The translations under genes and the position numbers were made by a program. Below, one piece after another: positions 1-12,025 of a DNA stretch of 64,000 bases (position 1 is its first letter; each line of letters begins with the position of its first letter). The DNA is taken from contig NC_039368.1 in assembly GCF_003573695.1 (NCBI RefSeq), positions 17,488,360 to 17,552,359 on the forward strand. Direction: 5' to 3'. The notes below the pieces were generated by a model, which saw nothing but the letters and a program-made list of their open reading frames with translations, was not told the DNA's origin and ran no database searches. This stretch comes from Papaver somniferum (Eukaryota > Streptophyta > Magnoliopsida > Ranunculales > Papaveraceae).

Positions 1-836
1 TATAATGAATCCTTGTGTATTTCGCAGTATTGATCTTCCCTGATCCATATTTTATGTATACACTGTAAGGCTCCTTAAGTTCTCTTATGTCAAGCATGAC
101 CAATTAAATTCATCACTTTTTGTGGTTAATTTGGTTGTATATTTCAGATTAGATTAATTATGGGTTCTCTTATGATTAATCTAATTGAGTATCTTTGGAT
201 TCAAATTCATATTCGTATGCGATTTGTTATGTCCAAAAAAAATCCTTCTTTTCTTTTGAAATTAAGGTCGCTCTTTTTGTTCCTTCGGGAATAACATTTT
301 ATGGGGGAGAGTTCTTAATTGAACTTGTGCTTAATTGCCAAATCTTTGTGGGGAGTGCGGCTGTGGAATATTATAGGGGTTATCTTGTATATTTAAACTC
401 CTTGATGAATGCATTTAGCTTCGGCTTTAGGATTTCATCTAAACAAGATGATATATGCTTTCTTTTGGTCATGAAATATCTCTTTCGGAAATTTCATTAG
501 GATCCCGTTCTTGTACCTTTGCCAAATTTATTGACAAAAAAGGGGAGAATTAATATGTAGTTCATACTACAAATACATAGGTTTTCATTAGGATCATGTG
601 TAATGATACTATGACACTGTATAATAATGATCGAGAATTATGTTTTCTCATTGTTATAGCTACGGATTTTCAACAACGATGATGCTGAACTTACAACCTT
701 TGGTATCATTGGAGTACTTGGAAGTGACGAAGATTTCGAGTAATGTTGAAGATTAGACATGTGAAATAGGAGCTGCATAAGTTTCTTTATCTTTTTTGTA
801 TCCATATGTATTGATAGTTTTGTCAGTAAAATTGAC
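1..836 (+). mobile_element. 3' internal non-coding tail of a SIRE-type copia element
   Basis: No convincing coding sequence is visible. The stretch is homologous to 7070-7881 in the next element: both hold the same spacer with an internal purine tract (AGGGGGAGAATTAAT-like, about 536-552 here and 7468-7482 there), then a segment ending in a polypurine tract and an LTR. Long pol-to-LTR spacers with repeated GGGGGAGA tracts are a known habit of SIRE/Maximus copia elements. The element continues beyond the left edge of the window. The open frame at 195-500 is an accident of AT-rich spacer. Confidence 0.7.
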
Positions 837-847
837 AAAGGGGGAGA
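837..847 (+). other. Polypurine tract of the left copia element
   Basis: AAAGGGGGAGA lies one base before the LTR start TGTTAGAGCA. This is the plus-strand DNA primer position for an LTR retrotransposon. Confidence 0.8.
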
Positions 848-848
848 T

Positions 849-3240
849 TGTTAGAGCATTGCTCGGTCGAACTCGCATGCGTTGCTATCTAACACATGTT
901 TGTTAATGTTAGTGATCAAAAATATAAGTCTTGATTTCTAGTCTACTATAGCTAAGTCTCGGAATAGGATAGAAAGTGTAGTTGAGATCAAGAACTACAT
1001 GGAGGATCATCATACAAGACGAAGAACTACTCAAGGAACTGGTGGAACTTCATAGAGAAAAAGTTATGTGGAGACTTGAACTTATCTATCACTCAAAATT
1101 CTATCTACTCTATCTCCTATCTTGAGACAAAAGTCGTTTTTCTATATAGACTTTGATTATACACATTTGGTATTTCGAGCCGAGTTTAACTCGCCTATCC
1201 ATTTCTCGAAATATGTGTTGGTAAGCCTTCGCTTTGGCCAAGTTCATCTTTACCTAGTGACGAAAGTCATGTTATGTTTCAATCACTTTGAAAATTTCTC
1301 TGAAGAAAAATGTTTTGTGAATAACAACTATATAACGTCCTCTGAGAATGTTTAAATGATTGAAATAAGAGTTTAGATTATATAACCATTGATGGATATA
1401 AGCATTGTTGTGGAAACACATATATGTATAAGTCCTTATTCCATGAACCGAAGTTTGCGAACTTTGTTGATCAAGAGAACCGGAATAGTGGCGTGATCTA
1501 AGTCCCGAACTCATTCCACGAACCCAGTCTGCGAATTGGCGGAAGTTCTCGACCCGAGAAAATCTGCTGGAGTTTGAGAACTCCTTCTGGGAACTTAAGT
1601 CCGAGAACCCAGTCTTTGAACTTAAGTTAGGTTATATCTAAAGACGATTGTTTGTGAACTCATATTTATATAAACTAAGGAATGTTAATTGCAAACCGTG
1701 GCTATAAAGTTCATGAACCGATTCGAGTGAATCAAATCGTTTTTGCTTCGATTGTGTCTTGTGTAGTTACATAATATTTCCTTGTAATTGAACAACTCGC
1801 TAACTAGTTCATTTGAGTCATTTGAACTAGTTATGGTGAAGAAGAATATGGTTGATATGAAAGTGCTCATATGGCTAACTATTTGGTTAACTATTGCTGA
1901 ACCAACAAATGTACATGTTTGGGTACGGTTACACAAACCTAGAAACGTGCATTTCATTTGTGTGTAACAAGCTAGGTTTTTGATCTAACGGTTGAAAGAT
2001 ATTAGCTTGAACCTAATCAGGTTTTCATCTAACATGAATATTGAATGCTTTGTTACCAAGCTAACATTGATTGAAAACCCTGATTTGAAAGACTATATAA
2101 GGGAGAACTCTAGCAACTGGGAAATCTAATCCCCACACCTTACGTTTGATACTAGTTGTGTAAGCTAGAGTCGATTCTCCTTTAACCTTTGGTTTCTTCT
2201 TCTAAAACCAGGTTAACAACTTAAATACTTCATTGGTATTGTGAAGCCAGACCGATACTACTTTCTCGTATTTGTGTGATCTGATCTTGCGTATTCTATC
2301 GTACGAGTACAATCGTAAGGATTGGCTTGAGATTGATATCTCCGATAGGCAAGATATAAAAGTAGTCACAAACATCTTCGTCTCATCGTTTGTGATTCCA
2401 CAATATCTTCTTTCCCTGCGTCGATTAAAATTATTGTGAGGTGATTGACAATACTAGGTTATTCTTCGGGAATATAAGTCAGGGTTATCGATTGGTTCCT
2501 GTTCTCCTTGATTTATCAAAAGACGGAACAAAACTTCTAGGTATATCTGTGGGAGACGGTTTATCTATCATTGTAGACTTTTTTGTGTGATACATATTTG
2601 TTTATTAAAGTCTTCGACTTTGGGTCGTAGCAACTCTTACTTGTGGGTGAGATCAGCTAAGGGAATCAAGTGCGTAACATCCTGCTGGGATCAGAGACAT
2701 AGGAGCATAACTATACCTTGGATCAGTGTGAGTTTGGTTGAGGCTCAAACACAGTCCAGACCGAAGTTAGTTTGTAGTAGGCTAGTGACTGTAGCGGCAT
2801 AATACAGTGTGTGTTCAATCTGGACCAGATCCCGGGGTTTTTATGCATTTGCGGTTTCCTCGTTAACAAAATTATGGTGTCTGTGTTATTTTTATTTCTG
2901 CATTATATTGTTTATCTTTATAATTGAAGTATCACAACTTGTGGGTTAGGTTCAATCAATTATAATATCCAACCTTTGGTTGTTGATTTAAATTGATTGA
3001 CACTTGGATATTGGTCTTTGGTACCATCCAAGTTATCTCTCTAGTATTTGATAAAGATTTGCAGATTTCTATTTGCTTGAGTATAGATCAAATCGAGAGA
3101 TTGAGATATTAACTCTTTGATATACTTTTATCTAGATTGAGTCTGACTGTCTAGTTGATTCTCTAGAAAGTATATTGGAGTTTGTCCATACAGATTGCTA
3201 AGCGAAATATTGGGTGTGGTTGTTGTATCCCCGCTTTTTT
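849..3240 (+). repeat. LTR A, full SIRE-type copia LTR
   Basis: About 2.4 kb, starting TGTTAGAGCA directly after the polypurine tract. It ends in the pyrimidine-rich segment that precedes the primer site in the neighbouring copy. Homologous LTRs lie at 3241-4362 and 7893-9220 (+) and, inverted, at 13313-14446/17564-18408 and 22607-23853. A well-kept block (about 2610-2900, with the 'GGGTCGTAGCAACTC' start and a 'GCATTTGCGGTTTCCTCGT' segment) recurs in all copies that reach it and probably covers R/U5. Apparent open frames inside are not convincing genes. Confidence 0.85.
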
Positions 3241-4362
3241 ACTAGTTATGGTCAAGATTAATAAGGTTGATATGAGAGTGTTCATATATCTAACCTTGGT
3301 TAACTACGGTTGAGCCAACACGGTGTACACATTTAGGTACGGCTGCATAAACCTAAATGAGGGTACATTTCATTTGTATATAACAAGATAAGTTCGATCT
3401 TACGGTTGAAATATATTAGATTGAATCTAATCAGGTTTGAGTACTATCTTCTTTAAGATTGGTTCAAGATTTAATCTCCGATAGGCAAAATAAAAAGTAG
3501 TCACAAACATCTTCGTCTCATCGTTTGTGATTCCACAATATCTTGTTTCACTACCATATGATTAAGATTATTGTGTGGTGATTGATATTTCTAGACTGTT
3601 CTTCGGGAATATAAGTCTGGTATATCAATTGGTTCATGTTCACCTTGATTTATCAAAATACAGAACAAAACTCGTAGGTATTTCTGTGGGAGACAGATTT
3701 ATCTATTGTGTGAGACAGATTTGTTTATCAAGTCTTCGACTTTGGGTCGTAGCAACTCTTGGTTGTGGGTGAGATCATCTAAGGGAATCAAGTGTGTAGT
3801 ATCCTGCTGGGATCAGAGACGTAAGGAGCACAACTGTACCTTGAATCAGTGTGAGATTAATTAGGGTTCAACTACAGTCCAGTCCGAAGTTCATAGGTAG
3901 TAGGATAGTGTCTGTAGCGGCTTAATACAGTGTGGTGTTCAAATATGGACAAGGTCTTGGGGTTTTTCTGCATTTGCGGTTTTCCTCATTAAAAAAATTC
4001 GGGTGTCTGTGTCATTTCTTTTCCGCATTATATTTTGTTATATAATTGAAATATCACAGGTTGTGCGTTGAATCGATCAATTGGTAAATCCAACCTTTGG
4101 TTGTTGATTGAAATTGATTGATCTTTGAACATTGGTCTTTGGTACCATTCAAGTTACTTCTATTATATTCAATCGTGCTCACGAATTCTTATTTGCTGAT
4201 TGTAGATTGAATTGAGAAAGAGAGATAAAAAAAACTCTTTGATATACTTTTCCAAGATTGAGTCTGAATGTCTAGTTGATTCTCTTGAATGTATATTGGA
4301 TTTTTTCTATTCAGATTGCCAAACGAAATACTGGGTGTGGTTGTTAGACCCCCGCATTTTCA
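3241..4362 (+). repeat. Truncated 5' LTR of element SIRE-B
   Basis: The sequence matches LTR A from its position about 1824 to the end and finishes with CA just before a primer-binding site. The first ~970 bases are missing, and about 290 further bases are deleted near 3450-3470 compared with LTR A. It abuts the end of LTR A directly, as expected from a rearrangement between LTRs. Confidence 0.8.
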
Positions 4363-4364
4363 AT

Positions 4365-4376
4365 TGGTATCAGAGC
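4365..4376 (+). other. Primer-binding site (initiator Met tRNA type)
   Basis: TGGTATCAGAGC begins two bases after the LTR end. This is the standard sequence complementary to the 3' end of plant initiator methionine tRNA and is used by most Ty1-copia elements. Confidence 0.92.
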
Positions 4377-4426
4377 AGGCAAACACATTTAATACCTTAT
4401 AAGTCTGTGTTTGTAGCGATCTGAAT

Positions 4427-5415
4427 ATGGACAGAAGTGTTATCTATGATAAACGCATTACCAGAAACAAAAAATCTGTTTCTATGAAATCTATTAAAGA
4501 GAAAGATTTATCAATTTAAAAAATAGATGAACCCTGTGTTCCAATGAAATAGACTTGCATTGACAAGTGTTACCCTGACTACCTTCCCGACTCGTCTGAC
4601 TCTGAAGTCGAAAGGAATGCAGCCAAACAAAGTGTAGTGATTCTAAAACTTGTTAGAATCTAGGCTGATGATGTCAATCGGTTGAAACACAATGTCAACG
4701 TCCTTGTTGGTATGGTAAACGAGCGCGATTCTCTTCTAAAAGTCCTGCGAGAGGAAAACACCTCAGTATGTTCTTCACAATCTCAGGTTGAAGGAAATCT
4801 CAAAGAGGATGCTTTGGAAACTGAACTTCTTTTGAAGTAAACTCTCTATTCAAGAATGTTCCAAAGAGTCCATTATACCAACTGCTTCTGATTTAACTGG
4901 AAAAATTCCTGTTCCAGAAGAAAAAAAATCAAAATCCCTTCCTGTTGGAAAAAAATGTGCATGTGTCTTCCTCTAATCAAGAAATATCCACATCACATGG
5001 AAGGAAGATACCTCCCGACGATGGTATTAAGACTGCTCTGTCTAATCACTCAGGTGATCATAAAATGTGTCTCTTTTGTGATTCAAAAGGACATGGTGAA
5101 CAAAAGAGGAAATCTAGGTTGAATGATAATTCTTTTGATCGTCTTTAACACGCCTTAGATTTAATTATCAAAGGTGTAACTGACATTCGTATGTATAAAC
5201 CAATTGGTTTTAGTACTCACCCTGTGTACCCCACCAAGAAAGTCTGTTCGATGTGTTCCTCAAATTTTCAAATGCGAAACAGTCTTTCTAAACCAATTCG
5301 TTCAAGAAGAACTCATCAGTCTTCTTCTATCAAAAAGGGAGATAATGTTGTTCATGATGGAAAAAGATACCACAAGAAGGAAGCAAAAATGGTGATATGG
5401 AAGATGACCTTATAA
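4427..5415 (+). pseudogene. Decayed gag-like reading frame of SIRE-B
   Basis: It starts at the first ATG after the primer site and is broken by several stops and frame changes before 4860. The clearest part is one frame from 4945 to 5415 with a single internal stop at 5146-5148. About residues 48-56 of that part read CLFCDSKGH: a C-x2-C-x4-H start of a zinc knuckle, in which the expected final cysteine is an arginine. Upstream fragments (about 4640-4790) look charged and helical, as in a Gag capsid or coiled-coil region. Placement right after the primer site supports Gag. I see no capsid signature strong enough to be certain, and no protease follows. Confidence 0.5.
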
Positions 5416-6087
5416 TGATAATTGAAGATTATAAAGAAATAGTTAACAGGCTTTCAATTCCTTCCAGTCAAATTTCTTCAGGTAAGAATAAAAATTATGC
5501 GTCGTATTTTGATGATAGTAAATTTTATGATAAAGATCAGGAGAAAGAGGATTAACCGAAAACAACGTCCATTTGATGAGCTCTAGGCTCATACTTGTGA
5601 TAATTTATCACAAGGTTGAGATCTCATTCACAAAAATCCTGGTTGAGTGAGATGTGATCAGGTATACTTGATGGCAAAAAGGTTTTCTGATTCTCTTGCT
5701 ACTTTCTTATCGTTCTTAGCTGGATTATCATTCACAAACATCTCTGCATAAGTATTTGTGTTTTGACATTTTTTAATTCTTTTTGTAATTTTATTTTATG
5801 TCAAAAATTGCTATTCTTATGCTCTAAATTTTTCTCCTGTGAGAATATAAAATTTATTGAGCTAAGGCTTGTGAATTGTTTTCACTCAGCAAAACTCTGC
5901 TTTGCAAATTGTATCCTCGGATTGCATCAATAGTTATTGGTTCTTTTCTTATGGGCCAAGGTCTCATTCGTACGGGTACCCGAGTTACACGTCATGGACC
6001 ATCCTTGAAAACCCTAAAAATTGGTTCCTTGTGAATCCATTTAAATACCAAAACCTTTTTGCTTGAGTACGCATACGCCAGGTTATT
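5416..6087 (+). other. SIRE-B internal spacer, probable site of pol loss
   Basis: AT-rich, with no long open frame and no recognisable pol motif. The gag-like frame stops just before it and the next ORF starts just after it, so the missing protease-integrase-RT-RNase H block would have lain here. About 5960-6075 carries short elements of the type CGTACGGGTACCCG and AGTACGCATACG that resemble the short dyads in SIRE-B's own 3' LTR. Confidence 0.45.
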
Positions 6088-6459
6088 TTGTCAAAAATGG
6101 CATCTCCTTCGGGAACTTGTAACTTTGCAAAAGGTTTTGTTGATAAGGGTTGTGGTCTTGAAGAGAAGGAGAAAAGAACTCTTGTGGAAGTTAATGACAC
6201 CTCTCCTCAATCTCCTGATAATTACTCAGACAGTGAGGATGATGAAGATATTTCTGCTGAAGTTGTTCAATATTTTATTGGTCAGTTTAACGATGCAAAA
6301 CTGCTTCTTGTTGATACCTTAAAACACCTTGATATGTTAAGAACTGAGTTGAAAAAGGTTAACGCTGACCTTGCCCTCATGAAAACACATGTTAAAGGAT
6401 CGTCTCAAGAAGAATATCTTTTCCAGAGATGCAGTCAATACCATTTGTCACAAGCTTGA
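6088..6459 (+). CDS. Small acidic coiled-coil protein of SIRE-B, unknown function
   Basis: 123 codons, start ATG at 6088. A second in-frame ATG (residue 4) has the better context. About residues 41-60 are strongly acidic (SPDNYSDSEDDEDISAE). Residues about 60-105 form a helical, heptad-like stretch rich in Leu and charged residues (LLVDTLKHLDMLRTELKKV). It lies between the gag remnant and the 3' spacer, where SIRE/Maximus elements may carry an extra ORF. It has no signal peptide, membrane segment or enzyme motif. The frame ends shortly after a change in composition near residue 108, so it may be truncated. It could equally be the C-terminal remnant of a Gag-like protein. Confidence 0.4.
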   Translation: MSKMASPSGTCNFAKGFVDKGCGLEEKEKRTLVEVNDTSPQSPDNYSDSEDDEDISAEVVQYFIGQFNDAKLLLVDTLKHLDMLRTELKKVNADLALMKTHVKGSSQEEYLFQRCSQYHLSQA

Positions 6460-7881
6460 AGGTCTTGGAACCCATGAAGCTTCCGTACGTGTTTGCTAAT
6501 TTTTGCTTGTGATCGTTTTTTTTTTAGAGTTGCTTTTGTTCTCTTTAATTATTGTCTAGGAAACTTCTTATGAGAGTTTATTCTTGTGTTTTTAAGAAGG
6601 ATAACTAGGGTTTGGAATAACCATTATTGTGAGTACATAGCTATTGCAAACGTTTTCATCTTGCAATGTTTTTAGATTTATTTCTTTAAATTCTAATGTT
6701 GATTTGGAAGATGATTTTTGCAGTATTAATCTTTATGGTTATATATATTGAAAATTATTATGGGATATGTTGTTTACGTCCGTGAACCTTGACTGTCCCA
6801 TACTTGTTCAAAAGTTATCTCTATTATGTCGGTATGAAAGTATTGATAAAATATAAAATGAACTTTTGACTACAAAAGTTAAGCTTTTATGTTATTACGC
6901 AAATATTGATGGAAGAAATGATGATATTTTTTTCACAAAGATTAAGTCTATTATATGTCACTATTCAAATAGTGATGAAAAATAGAATGAATCTTTGATT
7001 ATTCCGCGGTATTAGTCTTTCCATGATGCACATCTTTTTGCATATAATGTGTTTCTCTGTAAGTTCTCGTATGTTGAACATGAACAATTGAATTGATCAT
7101 TTTCCTTGTGGTTGATTCAATTGATACAAATTCATGTTTTATGTGATTTGTTAATGTCCAAAGAAATCCTTCTTTTCTTGTAAAGTAAGGTTGCTCTTTT
7201 TGTTATTTCGGGAATGACATTTCATGGGGGAGAGTTCTTAATTGAACTTGTGCTTAATTGCCAAATCTTTGTGGGGAGTGCGGTTGTGGAATATTATGGG
7301 GGTTATCTTGTATCTTTATAAACTCCTTGATAAATACATTTAGTTTCGACTATATGATGCCATCTAAACAAGTTGATATGTTGTTTTCTTTTGGTCATGA
7401 AGTATCTCTATGAAAATTTCATGAGGATCACACTAGTTTTCGTAAATTTGCGAATTTATATTGACAAAAAGGGGGAGAATTAATGTGTAGTTCACACTAC
7501 AAATACATATGGTTTGCGTATCATTATGTAAGAGGGAGTGGTTTTCGTGTTGAGATGAAGTATTGACTAAGGGGGAGTGATACATATCACCATAGTATTG
7601 TTGTCAAAGTTGTGCTACAATTGAACTTAGATGTTGTGTAATAATATTATGACATTGTATAACAATGATTGAGAGCAATTGTTTTCTTATTGTTATTGCT
7701 ACGGATCTTCAACAACTATGATGCTGAGTTGAACACATTTGGAATCACTGGAGTACTTGAAGGTGGAAAAGATTTCGAGTAATGTTTAAGAACCAAGGAG
7801 ATCAAGCATTTGGATGAGAAGCTACAAAGTTTATTTATTTTGTAATCCATATGTATTGATAGTTTTGTCACTAAAATTGAC
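6460..7881 (+). other. SIRE-B 3' non-coding spacer
   Basis: No gene is seen. The right part (about 7070-7881) is homologous to 1-836 and shares the 'GTGGGGAGTGCGG' segment and the internal purine tract near 7468-7482. A second GGGGGAG occurs near 7571. This is the long spacer between the last ORF and the 3' LTR. Confidence 0.6.
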
Positions 7882-7892
7882 AAAGGAGGAGA
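7882..7892 (+). other. Polypurine tract of SIRE-B
   Basis: AAAGGAGGAGA precedes the 3' LTR. Compared with the tract at 837-847 it has one G-to-A change. Confidence 0.7.
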
Positions 7893-9220
7893 CGTTAGAG
7901 CACTGCTCGGTCGAACTCGCAAGCGTTGCTATCTCAATCTTGTTTGTCAATGTTAGTGATCAAAACTATAAGTATCAATTTCTAGTCTACTTATTGATGT
8001 CTCAGACTAGGATAGATTGTGTAGTTGAGCATTAGACTTCACGACGTTCATCAATTGAAGACGAAGAACTACTAAGGAGAGCTTGCGAAACTTCATCAAC
8101 AAAAGGTATGTGGAGACTGAAACTTATCTATCACTTGGAAAGTCTATTTCTACTCTATCTCCTATATTGAGACATAAGTCGTGTTATGATATAGTTTTCT
8201 ATTATACACATTTGAGATTTCGAGCTGAGTTTAACTCGCTTACATATTTCTCAGAATATGCGTTGGTAAGCTTTCACTTCAACCAAGTTCATCTTATATT
8301 CTTGACGAAAGTCAAAAGATGATCATGTGAAAATCTCCGCGTAACATCTTACATGGTTTGTGTGATACAATCATTTGGTGTAGACTTGGAATGTTTCGTT
8401 ATGATTATTTTAATAACTTGAAAATTCCTTTGATGCTAATAGTGTGTGAAAACGGCTATTGTCATCCTCTAAGAAAGTTTTAACGATTGCAATAAGAGTT
8501 TAGAATACTTAACCATCATTGGATTATAAACATAGTGTGCATTCTTGCATGTATGTGATCAATGACCGGATCTAAAGTACGCATACCCATATGCGTACTT
8601 GAAGTTGTGAAATTCCGTGTACCAATAACACATACCGGTACGCATACTTGCGTAAGGTATATGTCCTGGAATTTTTGATGGTTTTGGAAGTGTACTAAGT
8701 ATGCATACCCGTTCGCATACTAGCAAACCCAAACTCAGACCGTCTACTTAAATATGCGCACCCGTTTGCATGCTTGAGTGGTTAAAGTTCTAAAATCGGT
8801 TGACTCATGAACTAATACATTTATATATTAAGGAATGCATTCTTTGCATACCGTAGATATAATGTTCATGAATTGATTCGAGTGAATCAAACTGATTTTC
8901 CTTCAATTGTTTTCTTGTATACTTTTATGAGAATATAGGAATTGAACAACTCTTTAACTAGTTTCATTTGAGTCATTTGAACTAGTTATGGTTAAGATGA
9001 ATAAGGTTGATATGAGAGTGTTCATATAGCTAACGTCGGTTAACTGTGGTTGAGCCAACATGGTGTACACGTTTAGGTACGGCTACATAAACCTAAATGA
9101 GGGTATATTTCATTTGTGTCTAAAAAGCTAAGTTCGATCTAACGGTTGAAAGATATTAGCTTGAATCTAATCAGTTTTTCATCTAACGGTGAATATTGAA
9201 TGCTTTGTTACCAAGGTAAC
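7893..9220 (+). repeat. 3' LTR of SIRE-B, cut by an insertion
   Basis: Homologous to the first ~1.2 kb of LTR A; the terminal TG has become CG. It stops at 9220 where a gypsy LTR begins. The remaining half is not seen in this window and presumably lies beyond the right edge, on the far side of the nested insertions. Positions 8570-8770 hold a block of short dyads of the kind AGTACGCATACCC and ATGCGTACTT that replaces the GTTCGCGGACTT-type dyads of the copia LTRs at 18020-18230 and 23050-23260. Confidence 0.75.
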
Positions 9221-10861
9221 TGATGAGTGCCAAATAGTGCATATTTCTACACCCTTTTATTGGAAATTATCTCATCTTTTGTGCTTTAAAATCATATATT
9301 ATCCCAAATTCTGTATTTTCATTGTTTTCAAGAATAAATATGTTTACTAATTAATTTTGTGTTCTTAGGTAATAAATAAAGCTTGGACGAATTGAGAAGC
9401 CAAAAGAGCAGATATATGGTGGCTAGTGACTACGGAAGAGAGATAACAAAGCTCCCGCTAGAAGGAAATAAAGAACGTAAAGGAAATATTTCTCAAAGGG
9501 TGTCTGCAATCCGCTTGCGCACCTTTGGAAAGCCGCTTGCAAGAGCTACTCAAGAAGTGGGCTGGGAAGAGAATCCAAATCCATACCCAAGATCCAAACC
9601 CGTTTTCATGTCCAAGCCGTCAGATTTGTCACAACTGCTTATCATCCAACGATACCTCCTATCATTACATCAAGAATTGATGAAGCTTATCAACACCGTA
9701 GCACATATATCCCTACCTCTAATCGAACAGAACCCAAATCCAACTCCATCTTCATTTCTTTCTCTCTTCCACAGAACATCCACCAGTACCACCTCCTTCA
9801 TCTTAATTACTCCATCTCCCCGACCATTTCTTCTCTCAACTTCCATAATAAACACTAATTAAGCCTCTAACCTCCGTCTCTCTCTATCTTATCTCCTCCC
9901 TTATCAAGAACAGTAAACCTAGAAGATAAGATTGAGAAAGCTAGGGTTAGGGTCTATCTTCTACAGTTGAGGAACACCAAATTAATTGCTTGCAGAGAAG
10001 AATTGAAGAGGGGATAACGAATTTAGACGCGTTTTGGTGAGTGGGTTGTTATTAATTGCCAAATTGAATTCAAATTGGGTAGAATTTGTGTATAAATAGG
10101 GATGAGTATTGTGCTGTAAAACTCATGCCCGGATTAGCCGGTGCACCAAGCTGTAGTTTATATTTGTTTTCAGTATTTTCATCATGTTCTAATTCAATAA
10201 CTAGGGTTTAGATGAAATCCATAATCATATGTTAAGATAATTCATGTTCATGTTGTTGTTCTTGTTGTGCTTCATTGCTTTAGGAATGATAGTTAGCTAA
10301 TGGAACAAATTAGTCTGTGATCAGTTGTATTGTAAGAAGACAGTCGATACTAGGGGTGAGTTAGTGAAGTTGGTTGATAAATCATCCATTTAAGACCTCT
10401 CTGGAAGAAGAACTTTGCTTAATTGAGAAAGGAATGATAGTTAGCTAATTGAACCAAATGAGCCTGTGATAGGTTGTACTGTAAGAAGACAGCTTATACT
10501 AGGGGTGAGTTAGGGAGATTAACTAATAAATCATTCATTGTAGTTTTCACTGGAAACGAACAAGAACATAATTTGAATAAATATTACCTTAGCATAGTAT
10601 TAGGAGGTTGATTATACTTCCCTAGTGCCCTTTAATCTACATTCTTTCTTTCTATTTTGTGTTACTTAACCAACATCTGACTGTATCGGCAAACAAAACC
10701 CTCTATTCGTGTTACTCCTGTTTCGAATCAGTATAGTAAGACCGTAGCTTCAACTTACACCCACCTTGTCCCTGTGGATCGACTCGTACTTACCCTGTTT
10801 ACAGTCTCGACGCTGTATACTTGTAGTAGTACAATTGTAGGTACTGTATAGAGACCTATCA
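9221..10861 (+). repeat. LTR-E, 5' LTR of a gypsy element with tRNA-Asp-like primer site
   Basis: It starts TGATGAGTGC and ends CCTATCA, seven bases before a primer-binding site. The left flank is GTAAC (9216-9220), the presumed target duplication; the partner copy is not in the window. Two imperfect ~120-bp repeats lie at 10285-10400 and 10430-10545 ('GGAATGATAGTTAGCTAAT' start). The 159-codon open frame at 9383-9862 is low-complexity and lies inside the LTR, so I do not call it a gene. Confidence 0.8.
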
Positions 10862-10867
10862 AGTTTT

Positions 10868-10885
10868 TGGCGCCGCTGCCGGGGA
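10868..10885 (+). other. Primer-binding site of element E (tRNA-Asp type)
   Basis: TGGCGCCGCTGCCGGGGA differs by one base from the widely used tRNA-Asp site TGGCGCCGTTGCCGGGGA found in Athila-type gypsy elements. Confidence 0.85.
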
Positions 10886-11990
10886 CTCGGTAACAGTGTA
10901 TCTGAAGTTTCTATCTTCTCTTTCCTGGTTTTAGCTCAACCATGTATATTTGTGAATAGATTTTCTACTGTGGTTAGCTGTTTAAATACATGTGTGTATA
11001 TTTCATATTATTCCAGTTAGTTGAATTCTGTTTTGCTACATTTTCATCACCTGCATCATAATCTTGTAGTCTCTTGCATTTCTTATTTGTAGCTTAGTTC
11101 TGATAGCATCTTAAATTTCACCTTCATCTGCATATTTGCATAATTTTATCTGGTTAGGATAGCTAATCTACCATAATTTGTAGCTCATTTGTGTTTTGTT
11201 AGAATCATTTGTTTCAAATCTTTAAGCATAATATCGCCTGTAACTATTCCATTCCTGCATTTTGTTGGAAAATTTTCAGTTAAGCATATAGGAGTCTGTA
11301 AATATTGTTTCAATCCATCTGTATATAAATTTCATCTCATCTCCTTAGTGTTAGATGTAGTTATTATTTTTCATTCATATGCATTCAAGCTCATATATGC
11401 ATCATTGTTTGTATCTGCACCTAGCGTCATTCTGTAATTTTAGTTTGTAAACTGCTATCATTAGCATAAGTTAGATTTCAGTCACAGTCACCTGTCCCAG
11501 CATACCCAAAAGATAGATCGCAGAAAATTTTGTAGCCGTGCATAATTATAATAGGACAGAGATTCAAGTAGGGATGCTAAGTCGAATGAGTTACCCCCAA
11601 TTATGTGTTCCGCTTTACTGATTTTTAATATATAGTTGTATATATGTGCTGTTGATTAGTGGAATTGTAGTTTGATTTTTTATCACCTGCTGCCATAGAC
11701 CTTATTAGCCTTGTTGTCCTCGGGTGCCCTGGTTAATTGTATGAGTGCTTTTATCTTGTGTGCGTGTGTGTGCAACTGGTGTGCGTAGCTAAGGCCAATG
11801 AGGTGTATTTGAATCCGACCTATCCATTGGATTCTTCAGACAACTAATAATTAAATTGCTTTTTCTCTCTCTGGCTCTTCCTCAACTCTTCTACTAATTT
11901 ATTCATCCTCATCTTCTTTATTCTCTCTTAATTCTCTTCTTAATCCATTCTCAGATCCAATTCTTGACCCTTGTAGAGTAGAACACTACA
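10886..11990 (+). mobile_element. Element E leader followed by the 5' LTR of chromovirus F
   Basis: The first several hundred bases are T-rich and non-coding, as in gypsy leaders. The stretch ends CTACA at 11990, immediately before a Met-tRNA-type primer site, so at least its right part (which includes a pyrimidine-rich run at 11855-11970) is the U5 end of F's 5' LTR. I could not locate the boundary between E's leader and F's LTR by eye: no obvious TG start or duplicated target is recognisable. No gene is seen. Confidence 0.5.
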
Positions 11991-11993
11991 AAT

Positions 11994-12006
11994 TGGTATC
12001 AGAAGC
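11994..12006 (+). other. Primer-binding site of chromovirus F
   Basis: TGGTATCAGAAGC, one inserted A relative to the initiator-Met-tRNA site TGGTATCAGAGC. It lies three bases after the LTR end at 11990, in the usual chromovirus arrangement. Confidence 0.8.
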
Positions 12007-12025
12007 AACAATCCTTGGACCTATT

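Larger units (their letters stand above)
3241..9220 (+). mobile_element. SIRE-B: pol-less Ty1-copia element
   Basis: Order: partial 5' LTR (3241-4362), initiator-Met-tRNA primer site (4365-4376), gag-like remnant (4427-5415), spacer, a coiled-coil ORF (6088-6459), a long 3' spacer, polypurine tract (7882-7892), and a 3' LTR cut at 9220 by another insertion. The internal region is only about 3.5 kb and shows no protease, integrase, RT or RNase H, so it is a deletion derivative or non-autonomous copy. Lineage SIRE/Maximus is inferred from the long LTRs, primer site and the GGGGGAGA spacer tracts. Confidence 0.75.

Noticed and set aside
9383..9862. 159-codon open frame inside LTR-E
   Set aside because: It lies wholly in an LTR, ends in Ser/Thr/Pro low-complexity sequence and shows no domain. 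The opposite strand is also open there, a sign of composition rather than coding.
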